NCBI RefSeq assembly: GCF_006715565.1
Contig: NZ_VFNL01000001.1
Span: forward strand, 496,001 to 560,000
Direction of reading: 5' to 3'
Origin: Microbacterium sp. SLBN-154
GTDB taxonomy: Bacteria; Actinomycetota; Actinomycetes; Actinomycetales; Microbacteriaceae
Length of the DNA stretch: 64,000 nucleotides
Shown here: one piece after another, positions 51,788 to 60,252 of the stretch
Numbering within the stretch: position 1 is the first letter of the stretch
Layout of the letters: every line of letters starts with the position of its first letter
Made by a program: the position numbers and the translations under genes
Notes under the pieces: generated by a model
What the model was told of the DNA's origin: nothing
Database searches by the model: none
What the model saw: only the letters and a program-made list of their open reading frames with translations

Positions 51788-53338
51788 ATGACCATCGTCG
51801 AAGAAGGCGTGTCGAGCATCTACGCCGCCCCCGGCCAGCGCGGCGCTCTGGCCGCTTATCGACCCCGGTACGGCCACTACATCGGCGGCGAGTTCGTCGA
51901 GCCGATCAAGGGCCAGTACTTCGAGAACATCTCACCCGTCAACGGCAAGCCCTTCTGCGAGGTGGGGCGCGGCACCTCCGAAGACATCGACCGGGCGGTG
52001 GATGTCGCGTGGCGGGCGTTCGAGGGCTGGAAGCGGACGACGCCGGCCGAGCGCGCGGTGATCCTCAACAAGATCGCCGACCGCATCGAGGAGAACCTCG
52101 AGAAGATCGCCGTCGCCGAGACGTGGGAGAACGGCAAGCCCGTCCGCGAGACGCTCGCCGCCGACATCCCGCTCGCCGTCGACCACTTCCGCTACTTCGC
52201 CGGGGTGCTGCGCGCTCAGGAGGGCTCGCTCAGTCAGCTCGATGAAGACACTGTCGCGTACCACTTCCACGAGCCGCTCGGTGTGGTCGGGCAGATCATC
52301 CCCTGGAACTTCCCGATCCTCATGGCGACGTGGAAGCTCGCGCCGGCCCTCGCCGCGGGCAACTGCGTCGTGCTGAAGCCGGCCGAGCAGACCCCGGCAT
52401 CGCTGCTGTTCCTCTTCGAGATCATCGGCGACCTGCTGCCCGCCGGGGTGGTCAACATCGTCAACGGCTTCGGCATCGAGGCGGGTGCGCCGCTCGCGCA
52501 GCACAAGCGCATCCGGAAGGTCGCCTTCACGGGTGAGACCACCACCGGGCGCCTCATCATGCAGTACGCGTCGCAGAACCTCATCCCGGTCACGCTCGAA
52601 CTCGGGGGCAAGAGCGCCAACGTCTTCTTCGAGGACGTGGCGCGTTCCACGGACGATGCCTACTACGACAAGGCCCTCGAGGGCTTCACATTCTTCGCGC
52701 TCAACCAGGGCGAGGTCTGCACGTGTCCGTCGCGGGCGCTGATCCAGCGCTCGATCTACGACCGCTTCCTCGGCGACGGCCTCGAGCGCGTCTCGAAGAT
52801 CGTGCAGGGGAACCCGCTCGACCCGGCGACGATGATCGGCGCGCAGGCGTCGAACGACCAGCTCGAGAAAATCCTGTCGTACATCGACATCGGGAAGGCC
52901 GGCGGCGCGAAGCTGCTCACCGGCGGCGAGCGCGTCGACCTCGGAGGCGACCTGTCCGAGGGCTACTACGTCGCCCCGACGGTGTTCGAGGGGACGAACG
53001 ACATGCGGATCTTCCAGGAGGAGATCTTCGGGCCCGTGGTCTCGGTCACCTCGTTCGACGACTTCGACGATGCCATCTCGATCGCCAACGACACCCTCTA
53101 CGGCCTGGGCGCCGGGGTGTGGAGCCGTTCGGGCGACACTGCCTACCGGGCGGGCCGCGCGATCGAAGCCGGTCGCGTCTGGACGAACACCTACCACCAG
53201 TACCCCGCCCACGCGGCGTTCGGCGGGTACAAGCAGTCGGGCATCGGTCGCGAGAACCACCTGAAGATGCTCGATCACTATCAGCAGACGAAGAACCTGC
53301 TGGTGTCGTACGCCGAAGGCGCGATGGGCTTCTTCTGA
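51788..53338 (+). CDS. NAD-dependent aldehyde dehydrogenase, acetaldehyde type (ExaC-like)
   Basis: 516 residues. Catalytic Cys in [13 protein letters not shown] (~310), catalytic Glu in LELGGKSAN and NAD-binding [32 protein letters not shown]. The C-terminal [23 protein letters not shown] is typical of the ExaC/AcoD group that oxidises acetaldehyde to acetate. Good ribosome-binding site (GAAGGAG). With the DUF779 gene and the alcohol dehydrogenase nearby it forms an ethanol oxidation module. Confidence 0.94.
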   Translation: MTIVEEGVSSIYAAPGQRGALAAYRPRYGHYIGGEFVEPIKGQYFENISPVNGKPFCEVGRGTSEDIDRAVDVAWRAFEGWKRTTPAERAVILNKIADRIEENLEKIAVAETWENGKPVRETLAADIPLAVDHFRYFAGVLRAQEGSLSQLDEDTVAYHFHEPLGVVGQIIPWNFPILMATWKLAPALAAGNCVVLKPAEQTPASLLFLFEIIGDLLPAGVVNIVNGFGIEAGAPLAQHKRIRKVAFTGETTTGRLIMQYASQNLIPVTLELGGKSANVFFEDVARSTDDAYYDKALEGFTFFALNQGEVCTCPSRALIQRSIYDRFLGDGLERVSKIVQGNPLDPATMIGAQASNDQLEKILSYIDIGKAGGAKLLTGGERVDLGGDLSEGYYVAPTVFEGTNDMRIFQEEIFGPVVSVTSFDDFDDAISIANDTLYGLGAGVWSRSGDTAYRAGRAIEAGRVWTNTYHQYPAHAAFGGYKQSGIGRENHLKMLDHYQQTKNLLVSYAEGAMGFF

Positions 53339-53349
53339 GTCGACCGGCC

Positions 53350-53387
53350 GGGCCGCGGCATCCGTCCCCCGGAGGATGCTGCGGCCC
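53350..53387 (+). terminator. Hairpin after the aldehyde dehydrogenase gene (GGATGC-arm family)
   Basis: 14-bp arms GGGCCGCGGCATCC and GGATGCTGCGGCCC with one G-U pair, 10-base loop. Same arm sequence as the hairpins at 18936, 60993 and 61153. Confidence 0.7.
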
Positions 53388-53448
53388 GGTGTCTGATTTC
53401 GCCGCCACATCTGGAACACGCCCCTCAGCACCGAGACGGAGGATCGAC

Positions 53449-53844
53449 ATGGAAGATGCGCCCCACAGCCGCGTGGCTGTCACCGACGCGGCGGCGAGCC
53501 TGCTGCGCACCCTCACCGCGCAGCACGGCCCGCTGATGTTCCATCAGTCGGGGGGATGCTGCGACGGCAGCGCACCGATGTGTTACCCGGTCGGCATGTT
53601 CCTGATCGGTCCCGGCGACGTGCACCTGGGCTCGCTCGAGGTAGGGCTCGACGAACCGATCGAGGTCTACATCTCCGAGGCGCAGTTCGAGTACTGGAAG
53701 TACACCCACCTCACCATCGACGTGGTGCCCGGCCGCGGCGCGGGCTTCAGCGTCGAGGGGCCGACAGGCAACCGCTTCATCATCCGCTCCCGCATGCTCG
53801 TCGACGCCGAACTGGAGGCGTTCGGTCTCGCCCCGTCGGCGTGA
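53449..53844 (+). CDS. DUF779 family protein
   Basis: 131 residues from ATG 53449 (GGAGGA upstream). DUF779 motifs: FHQSGGCCDGSAPMCYP, IEVYISEAQFEYWKYTHLTIDVVPGRGAGFS and EGPTGNRFIIRSR. Members are found next to aldehyde dehydrogenases; the paired cysteines (GGCCDGS...CYP) could bind metal or undergo redox. Function otherwise unknown. Confidence 0.9.
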   Translation: MEDAPHSRVAVTDAAASLLRTLTAQHGPLMFHQSGGCCDGSAPMCYPVGMFLIGPGDVHLGSLEVGLDEPIEVYISEAQFEYWKYTHLTIDVVPGRGAGFSVEGPTGNRFIIRSRMLVDAELEAFGLAPSA

Positions 53845-53879
53845 TCGCCCCACCGAGCCCCGCCCTCGCCGGTCTCATC

Positions 53880-53953
53880 CCGCGAGAGTGCCTCGGCGCG
53901 CCGAGAATGCGGGTGAACCCCGCGCTCTCGGCGCCCAGGTGCACTCTCGGCGA
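53880..53953. repeat. Intergenic palindromic repeat, copy 3
   Basis: CGCGAGAGTGC ... GCACTCTCG outer arms, inner GCGCCGAGAATGCGGG / CCCGCGCTCTCGGCGC around TGAA. Located between the convergent ends of the DUF779 and FusB-type genes. Confidence 0.85.
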
Positions 53954-53964
53954 GCGGATGGGCG

Positions 53965-54453
53965 TCAGGTGTTGTCGCGGAGGTCGCGCGCGAAGTCGGT
54001 GATGCGCAGGCGCAGCGCCTCCATCCGGCGCGCCCGGGCCGCCTCGACGTCGAAGCCGAGATAGGCGGGCGGCGGCAGCCGGCGGACGTTCTGCGAGCAC
54101 TCGAAGTGTTCGCAGACGAGCGTTCCAACTGTGTTGCCGTTGCGCCCCGCGCGCCCGGCGCGCTTCGCGCTGAAGAGCACGACCTCGTTCGGAAGGGTCA
54201 CGTCCTCGCACCATGCACACTGGGTGCGAGCGAGCGTGCGCTGTTCGGTCTGGCGGAGGACGATCCCGATGAGGTCGTCGTCGACGGGGATCACCGCGTA
54301 GGCGGCAAGCGGCGTCTTCGGCGGACGCCAGCCGAGGAAGTCGCGTTCGGCCCAGTCGATCCCCGCGAGATCGGGCATGACGACGGCGGCGCGTTCGCGC
54401 TGCGAGGCGTTGACGAAGGACGCGCGGATGTCCTTCTCGGTGAGTGCGTGCAT
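53965..54453 (-). CDS. FBP (FusB-type, EF-G-binding) zinc-finger protein
   Basis: 162 residues from ATG 54453 (GAAAG upstream; GTG 54459 also possible). FBP-type C-terminal treble-clef finger: cysteines in TQCAWCEDV and VCEHFECSQN. The N-terminal part (LTEKDIRASFVNASQRERAAVVMPDL) and GWRPPKTPLAAYAVIP match actinobacterial FBP proteins. FusB relatives bind elongation factor G and rescue it from fusidic acid. A short frame with a leaderless promoter lies upstream and may regulate it. Confidence 0.8.
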   Translation of the reverse strand: MHALTEKDIRASFVNASQRERAAVVMPDLAGIDWAERDFLGWRPPKTPLAAYAVIPVDDDLIGIVLRQTEQRTLARTQCAWCEDVTLPNEVVLFSAKRAGRAGRNGNTVGTLVCEHFECSQNVRRLPPPAYLGFDVEAARARRMEALRLRITDFARDLRDNT

Positions 54454-54558
54454 AGTCACGGCTTTCGTGTGCGGCTCGCTCGGAGCGAGCGGAATCGGAT
54501 GCCGCGGGCAGACCGCCCGCGAAGAAGAGGCGTCGGCGCCGCTTCGCGGCGCGCACGA

Positions 54559-54627
54559 CTACCTCCGCTCGGCGCACAGAGCGCCGGCGACCTCCTCACG
54601 CCCCGCGGGCGTCACACGAATCTGCAC
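54559..54627 (-). CDS. Possible 22-residue leader peptide
   Basis: GTG 54627 to TAG 54559 encodes VQIRVTPAGREEVAGALCAERR. The start is exactly six bases after a TAGGGT -10 box, matching the leaderless genes of this window. It precedes the FusB-type gene by about 105 bases, with hairpins between. fusB genes elsewhere are controlled through leader peptides. Coding is not proven; a plain 5' leader is the alternative. Confidence 0.3.
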   Translation of the reverse strand: MQIRVTPAGREEVAGALCAERR

Positions 54628-54633
54628 CGCAAT

Positions 54634-54639
54634 ACCCTA
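54634..54639 (-). promoter_or_regulatory. -10 box TAGGGT upstream of FusB-type gene
   Basis: Minus strand TAGGGT, then ATTGCG, then GTG 54627. The FusB-type start is about 175 bases further. Confidence 0.45.
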
Positions 54640-54798
54640 ACCCCGGCCTCGGCCGGCCGCTCCGGGAGCATGCGACTTCTCGGGTCGGTCGCAACCACGG
54701 GGGTCGGGGCCGACTCGCCGCGCCGCGGCATCCCTCCCACGGCGTTGTCCGCCATCCCCGCGGTCGCCCGCAGCGCCGATCTGCCGCTGCGCCCGGGT

Positions 54799-55836
54799 TC
54801 AGCTCGGAACGACGACCGCGCGCCCTCGCACCGTGCCCTCGTGCAGCTTCCGATACGCCGCGACAGCGTCGTCGATGCCGTAGCGCTCGACGTGCACCGA
54901 GACCTCGCCGACCCGGGCGAGGTCGAACACCTCCTGCAGCTCCGACCGTGTTCCCCAGTACGGCGCCCGGACGGCCGCGCCGAACGGTGTGGAGAAGAAC
55001 CCCGTGGGGAGCACCCCGCCGCCGATCCCGACGATGTGGATGTACCCGTCGATCGCGACGACCTCACGCGACATGTCCAGCGTCGGCTGCGCACCGACGA
55101 AGTCGAAGACCGCCTCCGCTCCGCGTCCGCCGGTCAGCTCGCGGATGCGCACCGCCGTGTCCGGCCCCGACACCAGCGTCTCGTGCGCGCCGACCTCGGC
55201 GGCCAGGGCGAGCTTGTCGTCGTTGAGGTCGACGGCGATGACGCGAGCGGCCGAGATCGCACGGAGGATCTGGATGCCCACGTGCCCGAGACCGCCTGCC
55301 CCGATCACCACCGCCGTGGCGCCCGGGTAGAGCTTGTGCTGTGCGGCTCGGATCGCGTGGTACGGCGTCAGGCCGGCATCCGTCAGCGACACGAACTCGA
55401 CCGGATCGAGATCGCCGAGCGGCACCAGGTGACGCGGGTCGTCGACGATCATGTACTCGGCCATGGCGCCGGGGGCCCCGAGCCCGGGAGGGGCGATGCC
55501 GAGGTCGGCGGCGTTCGGGCAGTAGTTCTCCGCGCCCTGCGCGCAGGCGTGGCAGAGGCCGCATCCCCAGGGGCCGTACACCGCGTACGCGCCGCCGACC
55601 TCGACTCCCGAGACACCGTCGCCGAGCTTGTCGACGATGCCGGCGCCCTCGTGACCGAGCGTGAGCGGAAGGCCGTAGATGTACTGCTCCTCGGGCAGAT
55701 CCATGAGGAACCAGTCGGAGTGGCAGAGCCCGGCCGCCGTCACCTTCAGCCGGATCTCGCCGGGCCCCGGCTCGGGAACGTCGATCTCGACGACCTCCGG
55801 CCCCCTTCCGATCTCGCGATACTGCACGGCCTTCAT
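54799..55836 (-). CDS. Zinc-dependent alcohol dehydrogenase
   Basis: 345 residues, medium-chain family. Catalytic zinc ligands in GLCHSDWF and GHEGAG; structural zinc cysteines in CGLCHACAQGAENYC. NAD site VIGAGGLGHVGIQIL with Asp (VIAVDLND), favouring NAD over NADP. It resembles the broad-range enzyme of Rhodococcus. AAGGAGG ribosome-binding site. Probably supplies acetaldehyde to the dehydrogenase encoded at 51788. Confidence 0.93.
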   Translation of the reverse strand: MKAVQYREIGRGPEVVEIDVPEPGPGEIRLKVTAAGLCHSDWFLMDLPEEQYIYGLPLTLGHEGAGIVDKLGDGVSGVEVGGAYAVYGPWGCGLCHACAQGAENYCPNAADLGIAPPGLGAPGAMAEYMIVDDPRHLVPLGDLDPVEFVSLTDAGLTPYHAIRAAQHKLYPGATAVVIGAGGLGHVGIQILRAISAARVIAVDLNDDKLALAAEVGAHETLVSGPDTAVRIRELTGGRGAEAVFDFVGAQPTLDMSREVVAIDGYIHIVGIGGGVLPTGFFSTPFGAAVRAPYWGTRSELQEVFDLARVGEVSVHVERYGIDDAVAAYRKLHEGTVRGRAVVVPS

Positions 55837-55953
55837 GGCGCCTCCTTGCTCGAGGTGGTCTCTTCACCCCCACTCTCCGCCGTCGCGGGACTCCCCACCA
55901 CCCCTTCTCCCGCTGAGTGCACCCGAGAACGGGAGAAGGTGGACACCCGCGGG

Positions 55954-57165
55954 TCAGCGGAAGAACAGGCCGAGGAATCCCGTCTGACCGATGAGCCAGA
56001 ACAGCCCGATCACGCCGAAGACGATGATCGCGACCCACGGCACCCCGCGCTTCAGGCGCCGCCCGGGGGCGGCGACCCCGGGCGGAGGACGCAGCGCCGC
56101 CGGCGGCACCGCGAACGGGACGGCGGTCGCGGCGGGTGCCGACGATCCGGACGGGGGAAGAGCGGATGCCGCGGCCGCAGCGTGGGCGGCATGCGCGGCC
56201 GCGTCGCCGAGTCTCTCGTCGCGCCAGCGCGCCCACTGGGCGAGTTTGTCGAGCAGGGCGCCGACGACGGAGAACAGCCAGGCCCACGTGGCGGGGTCGA
56301 GGGTGGAGAAGTCGCGCTTGGCGTAGAGGAAGAGCCAGTCATCGACGATCTCGACGTCGAGGGCCGCGGCGTTGTCGATGAAGCGCGCCATGATGTCGGG
56401 GGTGAAGAGGTAGAGGGCGTCGCGCTCGTAGCCGGTCGGGCAGTACAGCGAGAAGTAGCGGTCGAAGTCGCCCTCGAGTCCGAGACGCTGGTCTTTGTCG
56501 AAGGTGAGCGGCAGATTCGAGCCGAACAGCCCGTTGTTGCCGGTGGCGTCGAGCACGATGTGCGGCAGCGGTACGTCGAGCTTCACTGCCACGTACCCCC
56601 ACTTGTGGGTGGTCTGGTTCTTGCCCGAACCGGTGACGTAGCGGTAGTTCGCGAACTCCACGAATCGTGGCCGTTCCCCGCGCACGAGGTCGGTCGACTG
56701 GCGCGACCGCCCCTGCGAGAAGATCATGCCGGGCAGGCCCGGCGAGCCGAACTGCGGCACGTAGGTCATGCCGTTCGCCCGGGCGAACCAATCGAGGCGG
56801 TACCGGCGTTCGCTTCCGCCGCGCAGCGACCTGACGGTCAACACCGTCGCGAGCGCGATGACGCCGGCGAAGAACAGCACGGGCACGATGGCGACCAGGC
56901 TGAACGCGCCACTGCCGCTCTGCGCCAGCGCGGCGAAGACGCCGACGAAGATGCTGAGGGCGCTCGACCCGATGATGAGCGCGGCGATGCCGCCGACGAC
57001 GAGGCCGACGATCGCCTGAGGCGATGCGAACACGCTCGCGATGCGCCCTTCGGCGCGCAGCCGGCGCGTGAACTCGCGTACCGCATGGCCGTCGACCGGC
57101 TGCACGAGCGGGTTGGCGTCGAACGGGTAGGCCGTCCGCATCCCGCCTTCCCCCGGCGCGGTCAT
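55954..57165 (-). CDS. Conserved membrane protein of unknown function
   Basis: 403 residues from ATG 57165, overlapping the stop of the gene upstream (ATGA). Two helices near residues 50-115, a soluble middle domain (WFARANGMTYVPQFGSPGLPGMIF to WLFLYAKRDFSTLDPATW), a Pro/Ala-rich linker and a last helix at the C-terminus (VPWVAIIVFGVIGLFWLIG). No enzyme motif. Coupled to the 331-residue protein; they probably act together. Confidence 0.7.
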   Translation of the reverse strand: MTAPGEGGMRTAYPFDANPLVQPVDGHAVREFTRRLRAEGRIASVFASPQAIVGLVVGGIAALIIGSSALSIFVGVFAALAQSGSGAFSLVAIVPVLFFAGVIALATVLTVRSLRGGSERRYRLDWFARANGMTYVPQFGSPGLPGMIFSQGRSRQSTDLVRGERPRFVEFANYRYVTGSGKNQTTHKWGYVAVKLDVPLPHIVLDATGNNGLFGSNLPLTFDKDQRLGLEGDFDRYFSLYCPTGYERDALYLFTPDIMARFIDNAAALDVEIVDDWLFLYAKRDFSTLDPATWAWLFSVVGALLDKLAQWARWRDERLGDAAAHAAHAAAAASALPPSGSSAPAATAVPFAVPPAALRPPPGVAAPGRRLKRGVPWVAIIVFGVIGLFWLIGQTGFLGLFFR

Positions 57166-58157
57166 GCGTTCACCTCGTCGCCACCCCACGACAGGTTCGC
57201 GCCCTCGTCGATGGCCCACGCCTCGAGGCGAGTGTCGGTGCACACGGCGCGGATCGCCGCAGCAGAGCCCCCGATCACCGTGGAATCGGCGTCCACGTCG
57301 GTCGCGAAGACCCAGGCGCGATCGGCCGGCCACACCAGACTCGGCGACAGAGCGGATGCCGCGCCGCCGGGCGCCTCCAGGGCGGTGTCGCGCCACGGCA
57401 CCTGCCACGGCCACTCCGGGTCGGCGAGCAGGGCGAGGTCGGTGCGGAAGAGCACGTGGTCGCGGTTCGGCAGGCGCAGCCGTGGTCCTCGCGACACCTC
57501 GTCGTCGAGGATGCCCGGCTGCCACGAGGGTTTCCGGAACACGTCGTTGAAGCGGTCGCGAGCAGATGTCGCGAGGAAGTTCGCATGCCGATCGGTGGTC
57601 GGGTCGCCGGCGGCGGCGGTGAGGAGCACGCGCGACGGACCATATCCGAGGTGTCCGACGAGCCCACCCCATCCCTCCCAGAGGGCGACGAACCCGTCGG
57701 CCGGGGTGATGGTGTGCGCGAGCAGCGTCTGGGTCACGGCGGCGACGAGATCGCTCGGCAGCTCGCCCGCCTGCGGGTCGGAGTAGCGCCAGCCCGCGGC
57801 ATCCCTCGGTCCGTCCTCGTTCTCGACCTCGCGGGGTCCGACGATGCTCTGCCACTGGGCCCGCGGATGCATGGTGGTGCCGAAGGCGTCGGCGGTGGCG
57901 GCCCAGCTCACCCGTTCGACGTCGATCTGGGGCGCATCGGCCTGGAAGGCCGCCCACTCGCGGTGGTGGCGATCGTAGGGGAGCGGCGGCCAGGGGCGTC
58001 CGACGGGGCGATCGCGGTCGGCAGGGTGGAAGACGCGTGCGTAGGCCTCGTACCCGCGCGGCGCCCAGGCGTGCATGGTCGCGCCCCATGAGGGACCGTC
58101 CGCGTCGAGCCGGTCGCGCAACCAGTCGCCCGCGGCGACGTCCCCGGTCCATTCCAT
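57162..58157 (-). CDS. Conserved actinobacterial soluble protein of unknown function
   Basis: 331 residues from ATG 58157. Rich in Trp (SWGATMHAW, GWGGLVG, WPWQVPWRDTAL); no signal peptide or helix. No catalytic motif recognised. A TAGCGT box six bases before the ATG indicates a leaderless mRNA that also covers the membrane protein gene downstream. Divergent from homocysteine methyltransferase. Confidence 0.7.
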   Translation of the reverse strand: MEWTGDVAAGDWLRDRLDADGPSWGATMHAWAPRGYEAYARVFHPADRDRPVGRPWPPLPYDRHHREWAAFQADAPQIDVERVSWAATADAFGTTMHPRAQWQSIVGPREVENEDGPRDAAGWRYSDPQAGELPSDLVAAVTQTLLAHTITPADGFVALWEGWGGLVGHLGYGPSRVLLTAAAGDPTTDRHANFLATSARDRFNDVFRKPSWQPGILDDEVSRGPRLRLPNRDHVLFRTDLALLADPEWPWQVPWRDTALEAPGGAASALSPSLVWPADRAWVFATDVDADSTVIGGSAAAIRAVCTDTRLEAWAIDEGANLSWGGDEVNA

Positions 58158-58163
58158 CCGTTC

Positions 58164-58169
58164 ACGCTA
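58164..58169 (-). promoter_or_regulatory. -10 box TAGCGT, leaderless type
   Basis: Minus strand TAGCGT, then GAACGG, then ATG 58157. Confidence 0.55.
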
Positions 58170-58236
58170 GCCCGGCCGGCTTCGCTTCGTGGGTGTCACA
58201 TGTCGATATCCCCGACTTCACGACACCCGAGCGACC

Positions 58237-58242
58237 TACACT
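58237..58242 (+). promoter_or_regulatory. -10 box TACACT, leaderless type
   Basis: TACACT, then GTCGCC, then GTG 58249. Start codons of the two divergent genes are 91 bases apart. Confidence 0.55.
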
Positions 58243-58248
58243 GTCGCC

Positions 58249-59151
58249 GTGCCGACACTCGCCGAGGCTCTGATGCGGGGCACCGTCGTGCTCGACGGCG
58301 GGCTCGGCACCCTCCTCGAGGCGCACGGTCACGACCTGACGTCGCACCTGTGGACCGCCCGCCTGCTGCGCGACGACCCGGACGCGGTGCGCCGCGCACA
58401 TGAGGCGTACTTCGCCGCCGGTGCGCGGGTGGCGATCTCGGGGTCGTACCAGGTCAGCTACGAGGGACTCGCCGCCGTCGGGTTGGACCGGACCGAGGTC
58501 GATGCGCTCCTGACCCGCAGCGTCGAGATCGCCCGTGAGGCGCGCACCTCGTCGGGACTCGAGCCCGGCGAGGCCTGGGTCGCCGCGTCGGTCGGACCGT
58601 ACGGGGCCGCCCGCGCCGACGGCAGCGAGTACACCGGCGAGTACGGGATGACGGTGGGCGAGCTCCGGGCCTGGCATCGCCCGCGCCTTGCGGCGCTCGC
58701 CGCAGCCGGCGCCGATGTGCTGGCGGTCGAGACGATCCCGTCGCTCATCGAGGTCGAGGCGATCTGCGCCGAGCTCGCCGACCTCGACGTGCCGGCATGG
58801 GTGAGCCTCACGATTGCCGATGACGGCACGCTGCGCACCGGCGAGTCACTCGCGCAGGCGGCCGGGATCGCGGCATCCCTCCCCCGGCTCGTCGCCGTGG
58901 GACTCAACTGCTGCGACCCGCGCGGTGCCGCGGATGCCCTCGGAGTGCTGCGTGCGGCGACGGATGCTCCGCTGCTGGTGTACCCCAACAGCGGAGAGGC
59001 GTGGCGGGCGGACGAGCGGCGGTGGTCAGGCGCCGGCCGCGCACGGGCCGACGATGCCGCGGCGTGGCGCGACGCCGGCGCGAGCGGCATCGGAGGGTGC
59101 TGCCGCGTCGGCCCGGATGAGATCCGCGCGATCGCCCGCGCCCTCGGCTGA
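58249..59151 (+). CDS. mmuM: Homocysteine S-methyltransferase
   Basis: 300 residues from GTG 58249. Family features: VLDGGLGTLLEAHGHDL at the N-terminus, SYQVSYEG and the zinc-binding cysteines in GLNCCDP and GGCCRVGPDEI. It methylates homocysteine to methionine using S-methylmethionine or a related donor, with a catalytic zinc. Length (about 300) is usual for MmuM. No amino-acid permease is adjacent. Confidence 0.93.
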   Translation: MPTLAEALMRGTVVLDGGLGTLLEAHGHDLTSHLWTARLLRDDPDAVRRAHEAYFAAGARVAISGSYQVSYEGLAAVGLDRTEVDALLTRSVEIAREARTSSGLEPGEAWVAASVGPYGAARADGSEYTGEYGMTVGELRAWHRPRLAALAAAGADVLAVETIPSLIEVEAICAELADLDVPAWVSLTIADDGTLRTGESLAQAAGIAASLPRLVAVGLNCCDPRGAADALGVLRAATDAPLLVYPNSGEAWRADERRWSGAGRARADDAAAWRDAGASGIGGCCRVGPDEIRAIARALG

Positions 59152-59173
59152 CCCGCGGAATCGCGCCGGGACG

Positions 59174-59269
59174 GGGCATCCGGTAGCATGGGAGGGTTGT
59201 CCGGCTGGGCCTGTGCGCCTGTGAGCCCGTGACGACGTGCACACACCCTCCTGCTACCGGGAAATGCCC
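59174..59269 (+). promoter_or_regulatory. Long self-complementary region before rpsF, possible S6:S18 leader
   Basis: Left arm GGGCAT-C-CGGTAGCA-T-GGGAGGGT (59175-59197), right arm ACCCTCC-TGCTACCG-GGAA-ATGCCC (59245-59269). They pair over more than 20 bases with small bulges. S6:S18 complexes bind structured rpsF leaders in many bacteria. A possible -10 (TAGCAT, 59183-59188) lies inside the left arm, so either the transcript starts further upstream or the pairing acts at DNA level. Confidence 0.45.
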
Positions 59270-59301
59270 GGCAGCCGTTCTAGTCCGAAGGAGGTGGGTA
59301 A

Positions 59302-59706
59302 GTGACGCACACGCACCAGTACGAGCTCATGGTCATCCTGAACCCTGAGATCGACGAGCGCCAGGTCGCCCCGAACCTCGACAAGTTCTTGAAGGTCATC
59401 ACCAACGCTGATGGCTCGATCGACAACGTCGACATCTGGGGTCGCCGCCGTCTCGCCTACGAGATCCAGAAGAAGACCGAGGGCATCTACGCCGTCGTGA
59501 ACTTCACCTCGACCAGCGAGGCCGCTCAGGAGCTCGACCGTCAGCTGAAGCTCAACGAGAGCATCATGCGCACCAAGGTCCTGCGCGCCGAAGAGGCACA
59601 GGCCATGGTCGCCGCCGAGAAGAAGCGCGCCGACGAGAAGGCCGCCCGCAAGGCTGCCGCTCCCGCCCGGGCCCCGCGCCGCGAGTCGGCTGAAGCGAAG
59701 GCGTAA
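59302..59706 (+). CDS. rpsF: 30S ribosomal protein S6
   Basis: 134 residues from GTG 59302 with a strong AAGGAGG site. S6 fold: [53 protein letters not shown]. The C-terminal Ala/Lys/Arg tail of ~30 residues is an actinobacterial extension. First gene of the rpsF-ssb-rpsR-rplI operon. Confidence 0.98.
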   Translation: MTHTHQYELMVILNPEIDERQVAPNLDKFLKVITNADGSIDNVDIWGRRRLAYEIQKKTEGIYAVVNFTSTSEAAQELDRQLKLNESIMRTKVLRAEEAQAMVAAEKKRADEKAARKAAAPARAPRRESAEAKA

Positions 59707-59711
59707 CGACG

Positions 59712-60224
59712 ATGGCCGGCGAAACGATCATCACCGTCGTGGGCAACCTCACGGCAGATCCCGAACTGCGCTACACGCAGAACGGCCTGCCCGTCGCGAA
59801 CTTCACGATCGCATCGACGCCGCGTACCTTCGACCGTCAGGCGAACGAGTGGAAGGACGGCGACGCGCTGTTCCTCCGCGCGAGCGTGTGGCGGGAGTTC
59901 GCCGAGCATGTCGCCGGTTCGCTGACGAAGGGCTCCCGTGTCATCGCGACCGGTCGCCTGAAGCAGCGCAACTACCAGGACCGCGAGGGCAACAACCGCA
60001 CCTCCATCGAGCTCGAGGTCGACGAGATCGGTCCGTCGCTGCGTTATGCGACGGCCCAGGTCACGCGCGCATCGAGCGGTGGTGGCGGAGGTGGCGGCGG
60101 AGGCCGTCAGCAGGCGCAGGTGGCGGATGAGCCGTGGGCGACCCCCGGCTCGTCGAACGCCGGCGGCGCCGACGCCTGGAGCACCCCCGGGTCCGCCGCC
60201 TACGGCGACGACACGCCCTTCTAA
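59712..60224 (+). CDS. ssb: Single-stranded DNA-binding protein
   Basis: 170 residues. OB fold: [67 protein letters not shown] Gly-rich linker leads to the acidic protein-binding tip DDTPF. It coats single-stranded DNA in replication and repair. Five bases after rpsF. Confidence 0.98.
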   Translation: MAGETIITVVGNLTADPELRYTQNGLPVANFTIASTPRTFDRQANEWKDGDALFLRASVWREFAEHVAGSLTKGSRVIATGRLKQRNYQDREGNNRTSIELEVDEIGPSLRYATAQVTRASSGGGGGGGGGRQQAQVADEPWATPGSSNAGGADAWSTPGSAAYGDDTPF

Positions 60225-60252
60225 GAGATCTCAAGAAACGTAAAGGAAAACC

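Larger units (their letters stand above)
54460..54798. other. 339-bp region between FusB-type gene and alcohol dehydrogenase gene
   Basis: It holds a small frame (54559-54627) with a TAGGGT promoter. Between that frame and the FusB-type start, on the minus strand, are three short hairpins: GCGCCGC/GCGGCGC, CGGGCGG/CCGCCCG-like and GCTCGCT-CCG-AGCGAGC. The right part contains a single GCGGCATCC arm at ~54723 and nothing else recognised. Confidence 0.5.

Noticed and set aside
55912..55963. Possible fourth copy of the 73-bp palindrome (GAGTGCACCCGAGAAC)
   Set aside because: Only a few bases match; the flanks pair as CCGCTGA / TCAGCGG and do not fit the element.
54106..57786. 1226-residue plus-strand frame
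   Set aside because: It runs antisense through the FusB-type, alcohol dehydrogenase and two coupled genes, all of which have motifs or start signals; the frame is an artefact of GC content.
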